The notes beneath the pieces were generated by a model that worked only from the letters and a program-made list of their open reading frames with translations, made no database searches and had not been told where the DNA came from. A stretch of DNA of 64,000 bases, taken from NCBI GenBank assembly GCA_032358255.1, contig JAULBX010010878.1, positions 42,439 to 106,438 of the forward strand, written 5' to 3'. The position numbers were made by a program, and so were the translations under genes. This stretch comes from Heterotrichella gracilis (lineage: Eukaryota; Sar; Xanthophyceae; Tribonematales; Xanthonemataceae). Shown here one piece after another: positions 23,059 to 34,116 of this stretch (position 1 is the stretch's first letter; the number at the start of each line of letters is the position of its first letter).

Positions 23059-26000
23059 CTACACGTTGCCGCTGCCCGGCACCTGAGGTGGCGTGCGCAG
23101 CCCCGGGGGGCCGCCAGGGGTGGAATAGGCGCCAGGCGCAGATGTGAGCGGCTGGTACCCGGCCCCCTCCGCCTCACCGCCACCTCCTCCAAACCCGCTC
23201 AGCACCGCGTCACGGGCCTGGCCCAGCAGGGCACCTGTGCCATGGCGAGCGGAGATGTCAGGGAAGATGTCGTTTTGTAACATAGAGAGGGGGAGGGATC
23301 TCTTGAGAGGGGCAGGCAACGCGTCACTTGGTGTGCGCCAATCAGTAGTTGTAAACCCCAGCCCCGGTAAGGGGACAGGCATCCTTGGCACATTCAAATA
23401 GGACAGTCCTGATCAGTGAGCCTTTAGCAAGCTACAAGCTCGACTGGCTGTATCACCGGATGCAGCAACTTCTCAAACAATCCCCCTGCCCACCCAACCC
23501 AGCGTTCATAGGGTTCAGAGTTCAGGATCGCATGGCATCCAGCCACCCCAGCACCCAACCTGGCGTGGTGTGTGCGTGCCTTAGTCAATGTATGCATCCT
23601 AAACCCTAAACCCTACCCTAAACCGCACCTGGCGTGGTGTGCGCGTGCCTCTGCTCAATGTACGCATCCCCTGCGCCGTAGAAGGGTAGGTGGAATCCTG
23701 CCGACACCAGCGCACCCACCAGCTGCGCAAAGATGTACATCCACACGCGCCCCCACCCGCACCAGAACACCAGGCTGGTGGCCAGCAGGCGAGCCCAGTT
23801 GAAGCTGGCACCGGAGTAGGGGCCGCCTGCATGTGCGGCAGTAGAGCAATCAATGTTGGATCATCAAATAATATCATGATATTAATGCTGACATGATCAC
23901 GTCATCATGATGAAGGGCTGCATTGTAATTTATATGGGTACATCATACACTGTACCCATATATGGATATAACTTGGTCAGGACCGTAATCAGCTTTATAT
24001 GATGATCAATGTTGGCAAGCAACTGGGGGAAAAATCCCAAACATTATGTTGATGAATATAATCTTTTAAGTATCATTACTAGGCGCACTCAAGCCCTATT
24101 TCCTGCCGAGTGGTCCCCATGCCCATATGCCAGCCCAATCGCCAGCCATGCCCATTAACGGGCACTTGCTTCAACACCATTATCAATTTCCCCCTGCGCT
24201 ACCCTAGAACTTCAGCCCACCCTCCCCCTAGGGTTTTGCACTCACCCACATATATGCCCAGCCCTGTGGTCAGTCCCAGTCCAGGGGAGCGAGGCTGCCG
24301 TTGCCTGCGCAATGGCTGCAAACAGTACACCCTAAGCTAGGGCTTTTGGCTCACCCTGCACTACGTTACTTGCCCCACCAAAAGGGTCTAACATCTCTAC
24401 TGAGGACTTCGCCCACCCTACCCTAGGGTTCTGCACTCACCCACAAATATGCCCAGCCCTGTGGTCAGCCCCAGCGCAAGGGGAGCGAGGCTGCCGTGGC
24501 CTGGGCGGGCCACCGCAGTCGCGTAGTACACCCCCACCAGCAGGAAACTCAGGATAGCCTCCCACATGAACAGCTGCAGCAGGGTGAGGGTGTGGGAGTC
24601 CGCGTATTCGCATCCCAGCTGCAGCGCCTCGTGCTCATGGGCTTTGCCCACGTGGATCCCGGGGACCAGCAGGGCCTCACAAAAGGTGCCCAGGAGCGCG
24701 CCCAGGAACTGCAAAACGGGGAGGGGGATTGGTGCAATGCATGGGGACGGGACAGCAGCTGAGGACAACAATAATATGGCAAGGAAAGCGACGGTAAGAC
24801 AAACAACATTGTCATGGTATTGACCTAGGGATCAACAGAATGACAGAACAGAATAATGATGGAAGCCCGCCGTAACGCCGCAGCGCCATGCGCCTAGGGA
24901 TCAACGCATGCAACACCCACTGGGTGATCCACAACAACTCCCCTTGTCCCTTCGTAGTATACCCCCCCACCTGTGCCACCATGTATGCCAGGCCCTTGAC
25001 CCAGTGCATGTGCCCCGAGAAGCACATGGCAAAGGAGATGTTGGGGTTGAGGTGGCCGCCAGAGATGTGCTGGGTCCAGTACACTGCAGGAGGGGGGAAG
25101 GGGTGTGAAGGGGCAGGGCAGGGCCTGGGAAGCAAATATGATAGGCGGGTGATCTAGTGCGCAATTTGGAGTCTCTTTTACAGGTACGAGCTTGCTGCGC
25201 CAAATCAACCCATGCAGCCCTAGCCTAGGGACACAACTATTCAGCTTTCTGCACTTCCCGTAGCAAAATTCATGCGGAATGGTAAAAGAATAAACAAATG
25301 AGTATTTCAAATTTCTTACATTACATGCACACCCATTTGAACCTGTCCCCACTTGTACAATACTCCTCCAACTCTACCCCCATCCACTGCTGGAGAGTAC
25401 CCGCAATTGCCAAAATTGACTGCATGTTGTCCAGTAGCACGCAAACCCCGATGACCATCCATCGCCTCATGTACCCTAGCACAGCATGTGCCTGGGAACG
25501 CATGTGTAACAAATTCTGAATTTGCCACACTCTCCCCTGGCAGCACCGACAATTTGCGCACATCACTGCCCTCCCTTCACCAACACTGTTCATCCCCGCA
25601 CATCTCCATGCAAAACATCCCTGCCTGTGCAACCACCACCACCCCACTCACCCAGCACAGCGTATGCATTCCCTTTGCCCAGCGCCGTGTGCGACAGTTT
25701 ACCCAGGAACTAACCCCTAGGGCAACCCTAGACCCTGAACCCTAAACCCTAAACAGAACCCAGGAACTAACCCCTAGCGCAACCCTTGACCCTGAACCCA
25801 ATAATCCCCTAACAACTGCTTGGCACCGCTTGCGTAAGGCCAACGGCTACACTGACTGCGCTGCTGAAAATTACATGTCTCCAGCAGCGCAGTCAATGTA
25901 CCTGTGGGTCTAAGACTTGCAAACGGTGTCAAACAGTTGGTAGTTATAGTAAGTGTTACAAACCAACTACCTGCATGCGCCCTCCATTCCCCACTCGACC

Positions 26001-26171
26001 ACACTCACCCAGCACAGCGTATGCGATCCCATTGCCCAGCGCCGAGTGCGACAGGTTCCCCAGGAACTGCAGCAGCGCAGTGCCAAGCAGCTCCACGGTC
26101 AGTGGCCTGCCCAGCCCCGCATCGATGTCGCGGGGCACGAAGAAGCGGTTGAGCAGGAATTTGAGGCTCAT
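23059..26171 (-). CDS. Aquaporin/MIP-family channel with atypical NPN and NWA boxes
   Basis: Membrane channel of the major intrinsic protein family. Five exons close in phase from ATG 26171 to the stop at 23061-23059: 26171-26009, 25083-24971, 24708-24441, 23826-23629 and 23234-23059, giving 305 residues. Helix 1 is in LTVELLGTALLQFLGNLSH. The first pore loop reads SGGHLNPNISFA (NPN at 67-69 instead of NPA). The second reads GGPYSGASFNWARLLATSL (NWA at 191-193), keeping the Arg that follows in normal channels. The middle has FMWEAILSFLLVGVYYATAV. The cytosolic tail is long and Gly/Pro-rich (GFGGGGGEAEGAG). Water versus small-solute transport cannot be told. The start of exon 5 rests on a plausible CACAG acceptor and phase only. 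Exon edges 1, 3 and 4 all have ghost duplicates nearby. Confidence 0.88.
23563..23673. repeat. Duplicated exon-4 donor edge of the aquaporin gene
   Basis: 23631-23673 (true edge) is copied at 23563-23600, 68 nt away. The filler is CCTAAACCCTAAACCCTACC, a telomere-like tract. Confidence 0.85.
24211..24507. repeat. About 195-bp tandem duplication over the exon-3 edge of the aquaporin gene
   Basis: 24406-24507 (exon 3 end plus donor) aligns with 24211-24310 at high identity, including the flanking CCCTAGGGTT. The intron copy still encodes the same residues and keeps a GTGAGT donor, but has diverged. Confidence 0.9.
25641..26070. repeat. Duplicated exon-1 donor edge of the aquaporin gene
   Basis: 25991-26070 (true edge) recurs at 25641-25711. 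A further partial copy (ACCCAGGAACTAACCCCTAG-like) follows at about 25757-25800, separated by CCTAAACCCTAAAC. Confidence 0.85.
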
Positions 26172-26281
26172 GTTTGCGATAGGATAGGCACACTGGGGAG
26201 GGGGAATAATGAATTAAAATAGGTTGGGGAGGAACTTGAGGCTCAATGGTGGCGGTATAGGGATAGGCACACTGGGGAGAA
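26158..26281. repeat. Duplication across the aquaporin start codon
   Basis: 26158-26207, spanning the start ATG and 5' leader on the minus strand, is repeated at 26227-26281. Both end in GGATAGGCACACTGGGGAG. The upstream copy has lost the ATG. Confidence 0.8.
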
Positions 26282-28146
26282 GTAGTGATTAAATTAGTAA
26301 ATTGCGCAGCATGCAGGAATCTGATTTTGTGAAGGCGCCCTGATGAAAGTCCCTTCTGAGGGGACAAAGGGGGTAATGGAGGAGGACAAAGGGGAAAAGC
26401 TTCACACTTCTGTCCAGTATGTCCCCTACCATGGTGGCCCATGCAACTTGCAGCAAGGATCTCGATGCGTATGCATCCAGCTGCATGATCATGGGCAATT
26501 CTGTTGGCCCTTGATGATTTAGTCTAGGGCGCACTAATTGTGAACTATACATGCCATGCATGCAAGTGGCTTGCTATTAACCATACATGCATGTAGCAGA
26601 GGGACAGGGCGGCGTAAGCGCAGGCCCTGCGTTGCAGGCTGGCCATTGCCTGAAACACAAGGCCTCACTGTGACAGACAGCATCATGGCTACTAGCAGCA
26701 AACCCCGCCACTCTCAGAAACTATACCAGTAGGACTAAAATACATACATCCTTCATGTTGCCAATCCCCTGGGATGTGGGACAGGATGCTCATGCTATGT
26801 GCAACCCTGGATTTTATGATGAGAAATCCTAAAGCAACTCGAGACCTGGTATGCATGATAGTGATCACAAAGCCAGGCTCACAACTGCAGTGCAGCACAA
26901 TTTGTTACTACCCCACCCCAGGAGCCCCTAGTGTTGGCACTCAACCTTCATCAAGTATTCTGACAGCGCCGTTTGAATTTTGCAGTGAAGGACTGTACCT
27001 TGGTACAAAATAGGGAGTGGTGCACCTTTCAAGGCTTGGAGCATACCTTGGAGCAACGAGACTATTGTCACAGCTTCTGGCTTGGGTTAGTCGAAATTCC
27101 TAGGATGTCAAGAGGCCTTATTTTTGACGGCTGGCAGGGTTATGCAATGCCTGTTTTTGCCTACTAGGCAGAAGCTCGCTTGCTGGACTGACTTGGTGAA
27201 TCGCTGCAGTGTACTGGCCAATGGCTGACTAGCCTAGACGAAATGCGACAAACTGGGCTTGTATTGAAAACGACAAACAGACTGGCACAATGTGCGACTT
27301 TAGAAGGGTAAAAGGGCTTCAGCTATACCAGGCAATCAACGACGCCCAAAACCAGCCTGTTCAGCAACCAGCACTTTTTGAGCTTCAATAGGGTCGAATT
27401 CTCGACACTGTCAACGCCGCACTTATATTAGATGCGAACTGATAGGCTTCGCGGTTGCTTTATCAAAGCTGCCGTCTTCCGCCTCGCGCAGCAACATGTT
27501 TCCGTAACGTTTTGATCGCGGGAACCATGAGGAAGCTGCACGAATCGAGCAGCTGCACCGAGTTGTGTGCATGCATACCCTAACGAAGGGTTTCCAACCT
27601 TCCTTGCTGGCGCCCAGCATCGGATGTCCAACATCCAAGTTGGCATTTCAGATTACCCTGGCGATTCACTTGGAACACTCTTCAAGCTGACAGGGTCACA
27701 GATTATTGCGTGCACAAATTACAGATCGATGCATCATGCCATTGGGGAGATAAACACTAATGTAAGGTGGCTGTGATATGAATGCAGCATATCTGCTGTA
27801 CAGGAAGGAATTGCAACAAACGGTTGCAAGAAGAAAAGAAAGCAAACGACAAAGGACAGAATAGGACGGCAAAGGTCACAAGAACAATTGGAAGCCTCCT
27901 CGCCTGCACTGCCTGTGGGTGCATGGCAAGGCTGTGATATGCTGAATTGGTAACATATGCGAGCGTACAATCTTTTGATGAGGCAGTTGCACATTGCCAA
28001 AACTGGGCTGGAGTGGTCCAGGCAAAAATGGATTTGGTGGTCTAGGTTGCAATAAGAAGTGGTGGCGGAGAGGACATTGGAGCATTACAGCCACTTTGGG
28101 CTGCAATCCTGGGAGCATGTGGTGCAGCCGGCATGCACACAGCGCT
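26172..28146. other. Intergenic, no gene recognised
   Basis: About 2 kb, more AT-rich than the genes, between the aquaporin start and the RMI1 end. Apart from the leader duplication at 26158-26281 and a possible poly(A) signal at 28085-28089, I see nothing. Confidence 0.5.
28085..28089 (-). promoter_or_regulatory. Possible TGTAA polyadenylation signal for RMI1-like gene
   Basis: TGTAA on the minus strand about 58 nt past the stop codon. TGTAA is the usual green-algal poly(A) signal. A 5-mer is weak evidence alone. Confidence 0.35.
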
Positions 28147-31100
28147 TCAGAAAGTCATCTCATCCCCCCCTTGCGCCTCGGTCCCCTCCCCATCTCCCCC
28201 CACCTCCACCCCCCCCAGCACCCCCTGCAGCCATCCTGCCACCGCTCCCGCATCCACCCACGCCAGCCCCTCCCCACCACACGCCCCCGCCACCCCCTGC
28301 GCCCGCGCCTGCAGCTCCACCACCTCCCCCCCCACCATGCCCCCACACAGCCCCTCCACCACCGGCACCGCCTCCGGCCCCTCCACAAACACATCCATGA
28401 GCCCCATGTAGCGGCTCACGCTGACCCCCATGGCGCTCACCCGCTCCTTGGCGTGCTCCCGCGATGCTTCGTCCCCCTTGGCGGCAACCAGCTCCCAGGG
28501 CTCAAGGCCTGCGGGGAAGGAGTAAAAATAGAAATGACACATGGTGATGAAGAGTGCGCGCTGCGGCTCTAGGAACCAACGCACTAGGATACTCAGCACG
28601 GAGAATGCGTATGATCTCTGAAGGTTTGCTTTGCAAAGCTGCACTAGAAGGCCAGCATGCCATCATGGAGCACAGATTTTAATTTGCCTGGGCGCTCCAA
28701 CACTTGACATAACTGCCCACCCCAACCCCAACCCCCCAGCCCATCCGCCCACCCCCTCACCTATCTGCTCCGCCACCCAGGCATGCCCCAGCATGGCCGC
28801 CATCTTGGCACTGCCATCTTCCAGAGACACATGCATCTGGTACTCGGGCAGTGCCCTGCCCTCGGCATCGGTGTACTGCAGCTTGGCCCCCCGCAGCAAA
28901 GCATTGGCCTTGAAGAACAGCGGGTAGGGTGTGGCAGGGTCCTCGATGTGGGAGAGGACGGTGGAGAGGTAGAGGTAGGGCTGGCCTTCGAGGAGCAGGC
29001 GCTCGGGGTCTGGGGCGGCCGGGGGTAGGGGGCCCGCGGCGGTGGCGGTGGGGACTGGTGGTCGGATGGACGGCCATTGATCAGATGCGTTGGATCGGTG
29101 CGCGCTGCCATCTGGCTCATGATCTATGTGTGTCAGGGTGGGTGCATGGTGGTTGGAGGCCACGGGCTGCTGCCTGCCACCTGCCCCGCCCTCCCCGTCC
29201 CCATCCAGAAAAGCACCCCCTGGCAATGCCACCCCACCATGCTGGGGATGGGTCAAAGCTGAGTTGGGACCGTGGCCATCCCCGTGCGCAGGCGAAGCCT
29301 CATGACCACCCACTGACCACGACCTGTGCTGCTCGTTAGGGTTTTGAGGCATACCACCAGATCCATGGGGTTTCACCCCCCCGCTGCGCCTCTGGCTGTC
29401 GCCCAATCGGACAATGAGCGGCTGATCCAACACGCCATCTGCTTCATCGTCATCCGATTGGAGCAGCTCGATGACATCGCTCATGCCATTTGCCCACCGA
29501 TTGACCGCAGGCTGTGCTCCATTTGGCTGCGCCATTGGGGATGCCCTGGTGGTTAGATGGGGACCAGAAGGAATCACCGGGGCCTCACGAGATGATGCCC
29601 ACCAGTTGGGATTAGTTTGGATCGGGGAGGATCGGCTTGGACCGGCGCCATTGCCGCTCATCCACCGCGCCGCACCCGCAGGGGGATCCGCAGAACCCCC
29701 TTGCAGCGTCGAAAGGGCGGAGCGTGGCTGGGCCGGCCCACTTTTTCCGCTACTCTGCCCCCCTTGGTCCAGCGCATTTGTGTCCATGTTTTCCAGATAC
29801 GCCTCCCCTGCATCCCCGCTTGAAAGCACCTCATTGGCTGGAGTGCCAGCCCAGGACTCCCACATGGGGGGCAGCGACGAGGCTGAACCCTGCACCCCCA
29901 TCTGCAAGGAGGGGGTCGATTGCTGGCCTGGAACCGACCCCGGGGTGTGGGTGGTACCCCCGGAAGGTGGGGTGCGGCTGGGGGGTGCCAAAGGGGGCCG
30001 CCGCACCCCGCCCAACATCTCAGACGCGCTTTGGAATCCCCCGCCCCGAGCAGGGTTTGCACCCCCGGCGCCGGTCGACCCCGGTGGCCCATTGCGTGCA
30101 AATGGAACTGAAACCGCTGGCGTGTGGCCCGCTGAAGCGCTCTGGCTGGTGTTGGCCGCGGCTCCCGCCCACCTGGCGGTGGCAGGCGCATCCCGCATGC
30201 CTCTCCCCTGCTCCCCAAGGCCGCGCGCACCCCCATACGATCCCTCCCTTGCCACCGGCGCCGCGGTGTGGTCGATGCCGTGCAGGCGCCCATGTGGCGC
30301 GGCGGCGGCGCCAGGGTGGGCGGCATGTGCTCCCCCTTGCCACCCCCCTTGTGTGGCGCCAGGGTTGGCGTCATGTGCCATGTGGCTGTGTGATGCCCCA
30401 GGGTGGGTGGCCTGAGATGGAATTGCTGCTCCGGCGAGGTTGAAGGCGCCTGATGTGGTTGCTGCACTAGGGTTCATGGCACGTACGCCCCCATGCGACA
30501 CGCCAGTAGTGGTGGCATGTGATCCACCATATGATGTCCCATGTGCCGCGCCAGGGTTGTTGGCCTGTGATGTGGATGCTGTGCCAGGGTTAAGGGCACC
30601 TGATGCGGTTGCTGCACCAGGGTTCATGGCATGTGATCCCCCATGCGCAGCCCCAGGGTTGAGGGCCGCTGCAGCCGCCACCTGTGCCCTGCCATTGGCC
30701 GATTGGCCCTGCTGCCGCCATGAGGTGGCTGGCTGTGGCTGTGGCTGTGGCTGGGTCCAGGAGGGACCCTCACCCTGCCTTTGACGCATGGCTGGCGCCG
30801 CGGTGGGGGGTCGCCGTGGCTGTGGCTGTGGCTGTGGCTGCGCTTGGGGCTGGTGGTGTGGCTGCGGCTGCGGCTGTGGTTGATGCTGTGGCGGTGGGCC
30901 TGGCTGGGGTTGTGGCTGGTGATTCCCCCCTGCTTGTTGATCGGGGTTTCCCCCCCTTGGGCCCTCCCCCCAGGCTGCTGCGGTTGCCTCCACAAACACG
31001 TTTCGAACAGTGGAGTCACCCCTACGGCTACCTGCGGCAGGGGTTTCACACCATCAGGAAGATCCCCACACAACCATGTTGTGCGGCAAGAAGACCTTTA

Positions 31101-33506
31101 CATGCAACATGTGATCAGCAGCTCACCGACAACAGATACGGGGTTAAGGGCATTTGAGGCAGCCGCATGAAACCCATTGTGGCTTGCTGCATAGTCAGCG
31201 ACATTGTCACATGCACTCCAGCCATGCACCGCAAATTTATTGCATGCCAACTAAGTGTGCAATGTGTAATCCCCACCTGGCGGCTTGTTCCAGTACTCCT
31301 GTGCCTTCTGCCTTGCTGCCTCCAGCCGCTCCACCTGGGGGATCAATGCAAGGGGGGTAGGTAGGCATCTCTTTTGCTGGTTAGCATGCTAACAGTGGTT
31401 GGAGGGTGGGGCATGATGACAGTGATTGGAGGTTCTGCTGGTGGCGCTACAGAGCAAGCAGTTGGGTGCCACTCCGTGGGTGATCGGCATGCCAATGCGA
31501 AGAAAACCTAATTATTTTCTGTTATATAGTGGTAGAAGTTCATAAAGTGAACAGACCGAAACATATTATGTATACTGTATACTGTAAGCACGTTGGTAAC
31601 GTTGTTGTGCATTGGCATGCTGACCAATGTACACACGGTTTACTTTACTTTATGTACATATTGAATGCAATACAGAAAGTGCCAGTGCCACACAGGGCCA
31701 TTGCCAGGCGGCACGTGGGCCTTGCCTCCTCACCTGGCCTCCCATCACCGCCAGTGTGTCTGGCCCAATGAGCAGCAGCCCCCGCCGCACCATGGGGGCG
31801 TGAATCACCACCTGCAGGCACCGGGGTGGGGAATCAAAGCCAGGGTGGGGACTGAATAGCCAGGTGGGGACCGGCAACTGGGATTGTGATTCAAAGCATG
31901 GCACATGGTGCACATGGCACCAACTAGCTCTGCATGGACACAATGCACCATCCTGACACTGAGGGTTCACGGTTCCTAAGTTATACATCGTAATGAAAAC
32001 GGAATCCAGACAGCACAGCCAGGGTAAGTGTGTGACATGTCCTACAATGCCACCATCCCAAACAGGAGTCAAAACGAGAGAGGGATTTGCAGCTCTGCCT
32101 TGGAGCAAGCATGGCCACACCCTTGCCTAGGGTTTTGCCCGCACCTTGATCCCCGCCGGCATGTTTGGGTGCAGCGCCGGGGTGTGGAAGTGCTCCACTG
32201 CCATCACCTGCTGGACGCCTACGGAAATAGGAGAAAACGTTGGACGCATACTTACACCACATTGACATCCAAGGTCCAATCACAGTAGAGCAGGTATGAC
32301 CAAGGAAGCAGTGGCCTGCCTAACTGTCGGCAATGCATATGCATTTCAGTCCATGCATATTCTGCTTGCTCGTGCAGGAACAAGCAGGAGATCAACAAAC
32401 CCCATGAGTGTGCAAAAGTGGCGGAGGGGGCTAGCCCCCACCATCAGTGAGCAGTAGCTCGAGGCAGATGGGGGTTTAGGGCTTAGGGTTTAGGGTTTGC
32501 ACCCACCATCAGTAAGAAGTAGCTTGAGGCAGCGGGCAGAGGAGGGGGGCGCCTCACGGCCATCAGGGCGACCACCTTGGCCCTGAGCATACCTGCACAG
32601 GGGCGCTAGGGAAATAACAGGTATGATGGTGCTCCATAGGCAGAAGTTCCTAATCCTGCGGAAGCATGCAAGGGCAACGTGCGCCCTGTATGTAGCATAA
32701 ATTGCACGAAGCACAGTCCCCGCAGCAGTCCCTCAAGGACGCCCATCGCCACCATGAACCACCATGCTCTTCTCGTTTCACGACAGGTTGCCCTCGTGCG
32801 GGTAAGGTGGACGCCCTAATGCTGCCATTGCTGTCTGTATGGGGTGTGCGATGGACCTAAATGGATGCGGGCCCCATGCGCACCTGTCCCTGACGCTTGC
32901 TGCAATGTTGATGGCTTCATCGCACTGCAGCACGAATCGGCCTGGGAGCCGGCGCCCATGCCACTCCTGCACAGGAAATGCTCATTGACAAAGTGCATTC
33001 CAAACTGGGTAATGCCAACCACGGCTTGGCGATGGGTGATCCACAAGTAAATGTAATCACTGGGTAGACTGGACGTTGCTTTAAATAAGCCCATGGGTGA
33101 GATCTCAAAAGTATGTAACTAGATGTGATTCCCGCTGGCATATGCATGCATATTGCAAAGTCTTGCAAACCGGCTGCAATGCTGCCGGGCGAACGTGAAT
33201 GTCGTAAGGGACTCCTTGGGTGTACTGGGTTGGCCCATGGTACCCAGCTGTCACCTCTGCAAGACAATGCAAACACAAAGGGACTACCCAATAGATGCTC
33301 ACCTTGAGGTCTGGAGGCAGGCAGCCACTGCCCACACTGTTCACGTCTGCCTCCAGATAGTGCTGCAGCACCAGCTGAAGCTGCTGGTCCTCGGGCAGGG
33401 TGTCGAAGCTGGCGTGGGTCCCTCGCAGGGCTGTAACGCAAGCCTCCAGCCACTCAGGTTTGACGTACAAGGCAAGCGAGTGTAGCTTCTGTTGCAGGTG
33501 CTGCAT
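28147..33506 (-). CDS. RMI1: RMI1-like RecQ-mediated genome instability protein
   Basis: OB-fold subunit of the RecQ helicase-topoisomerase III dissolvasome, acting on double Holliday junctions in the nucleus. Eight exons close in phase from ATG 33506 to TGA 28149-28147: 33506-33303, 32966-32884, 32592-32507, 32218-32145, 31811-31734, 31334-31277, 31031-28761 and 28508-28147, giving 1071 residues. N-terminal RMI1 marks are VKPEWLEACV (15-24), CLKLLLTDG, QQVMAVEHFHTPALHPNMP and LLLIGPDTLAVMGGQVE (first OB fold). Residues about 195-870 are a low-complexity linker: Gln/Pro repeats, then NPGAA-type repeats, then Ser/Gly/Pro. The C-terminal part (PYLYLSTVLSHIEDPATPYP..., LEDGSAKMAAMLGHAWVAEQ, VSVSRYMGLMDVFVEG) fits the second OB domain. 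Much longer than animal RMI1 (about 625). An unrecognised intron inside the 2271-nt exon is possible. Head-to-head with eIF5B. Confidence 0.88.
30300..30980 (-). repeat. Low-complexity coding repeats in RMI1-like exon 7
   Basis: The stretch 30720-30930 is a degenerate CTGTGG/CAGCCA array encoding Gln-Pro dipeptides. The stretch 30300-30670 holds a degenerate minisatellite encoding units such as NPGAAHGGSHAM and NPGAATASGAL. All stay in frame. Confidence 0.85.
32436..32540. repeat. Duplicated exon-3 donor edge of the RMI1-like gene
   Basis: 32502-32540 (true edge) recurs at 32436-32470. The joint is GGGGTTTAGGGCTTAGGGTT, a telomere-like filler. Confidence 0.85.
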
Positions 33507-34116
33507 TGGTCAGGGTCAGGTGCTAGCCCACGAGGCCAGCCGTGCTGCCACTAGGTAACAGGTCGAAGGAAGCATCGGAATGGTACAACGAGTTTTTGGC
33601 AAAAGTGCACTGATTGCTCCCCATCCGTCCACTAAATGGTTTAGCTTGAGTTCTAAAAAAGCCTAGCTTGTATGTACTCCTGTTCCCACTTGAAAATAAG
33701 GTATCGGGACGTTGAACATGATAGATTGGGCTGCGTTTTTCCCAAAGTTTGAAGGGTTTGCCACCGACACCACCCCTATAGGCGGGAACACTATCCTGCC
33801 GCCGGCGATGGGCAAAATCTGAGAACTTCTGCAAAGAGAGTGTTGATGCTCTGATAGAAATTCCTGCACAAAAATCTTTTCCTCTGTAATTGCGCTTGAC
33901 TATAGGACTGTGTACGTAGTGTACAAACCTGGTAAAATTGTGCGTGCATGCCAATTGATTCAGCAGGTTGCCTGGGGTTGGCTCATTAGTTCTGAAGTAG
34001 CCTTTCACTGCTCCCTTGCTTGTTCCTGAAATACCAAAGTAAGCCTTTCTCGGCCGTTCATTTAAGCTGTCCTACACCATTCCGCGTCCTGTGCAGCCCT
34101 GTAGGGCCCCGCAGCC
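33507..34116. promoter_or_regulatory. Divergent promoter region, RMI1-like and eIF5B genes
   Basis: 610 bp between two start codons pointing apart (33506 minus, 34117 plus). Both promoters must lie here. I see no TATA box or clear shared element; the sequence is mixed AT/GC without coding character. Confidence 0.6.

Noticed and set aside
29471-30443. Long plus-strand open frames (314 and 268 aa)
   Set aside because: They are antisense to the Pro/Gln/Gly-rich RMI1-like exon 7; the GC-rich repeat keeps several frames open. The minus frame links in phase to OB-fold exons on both sides.
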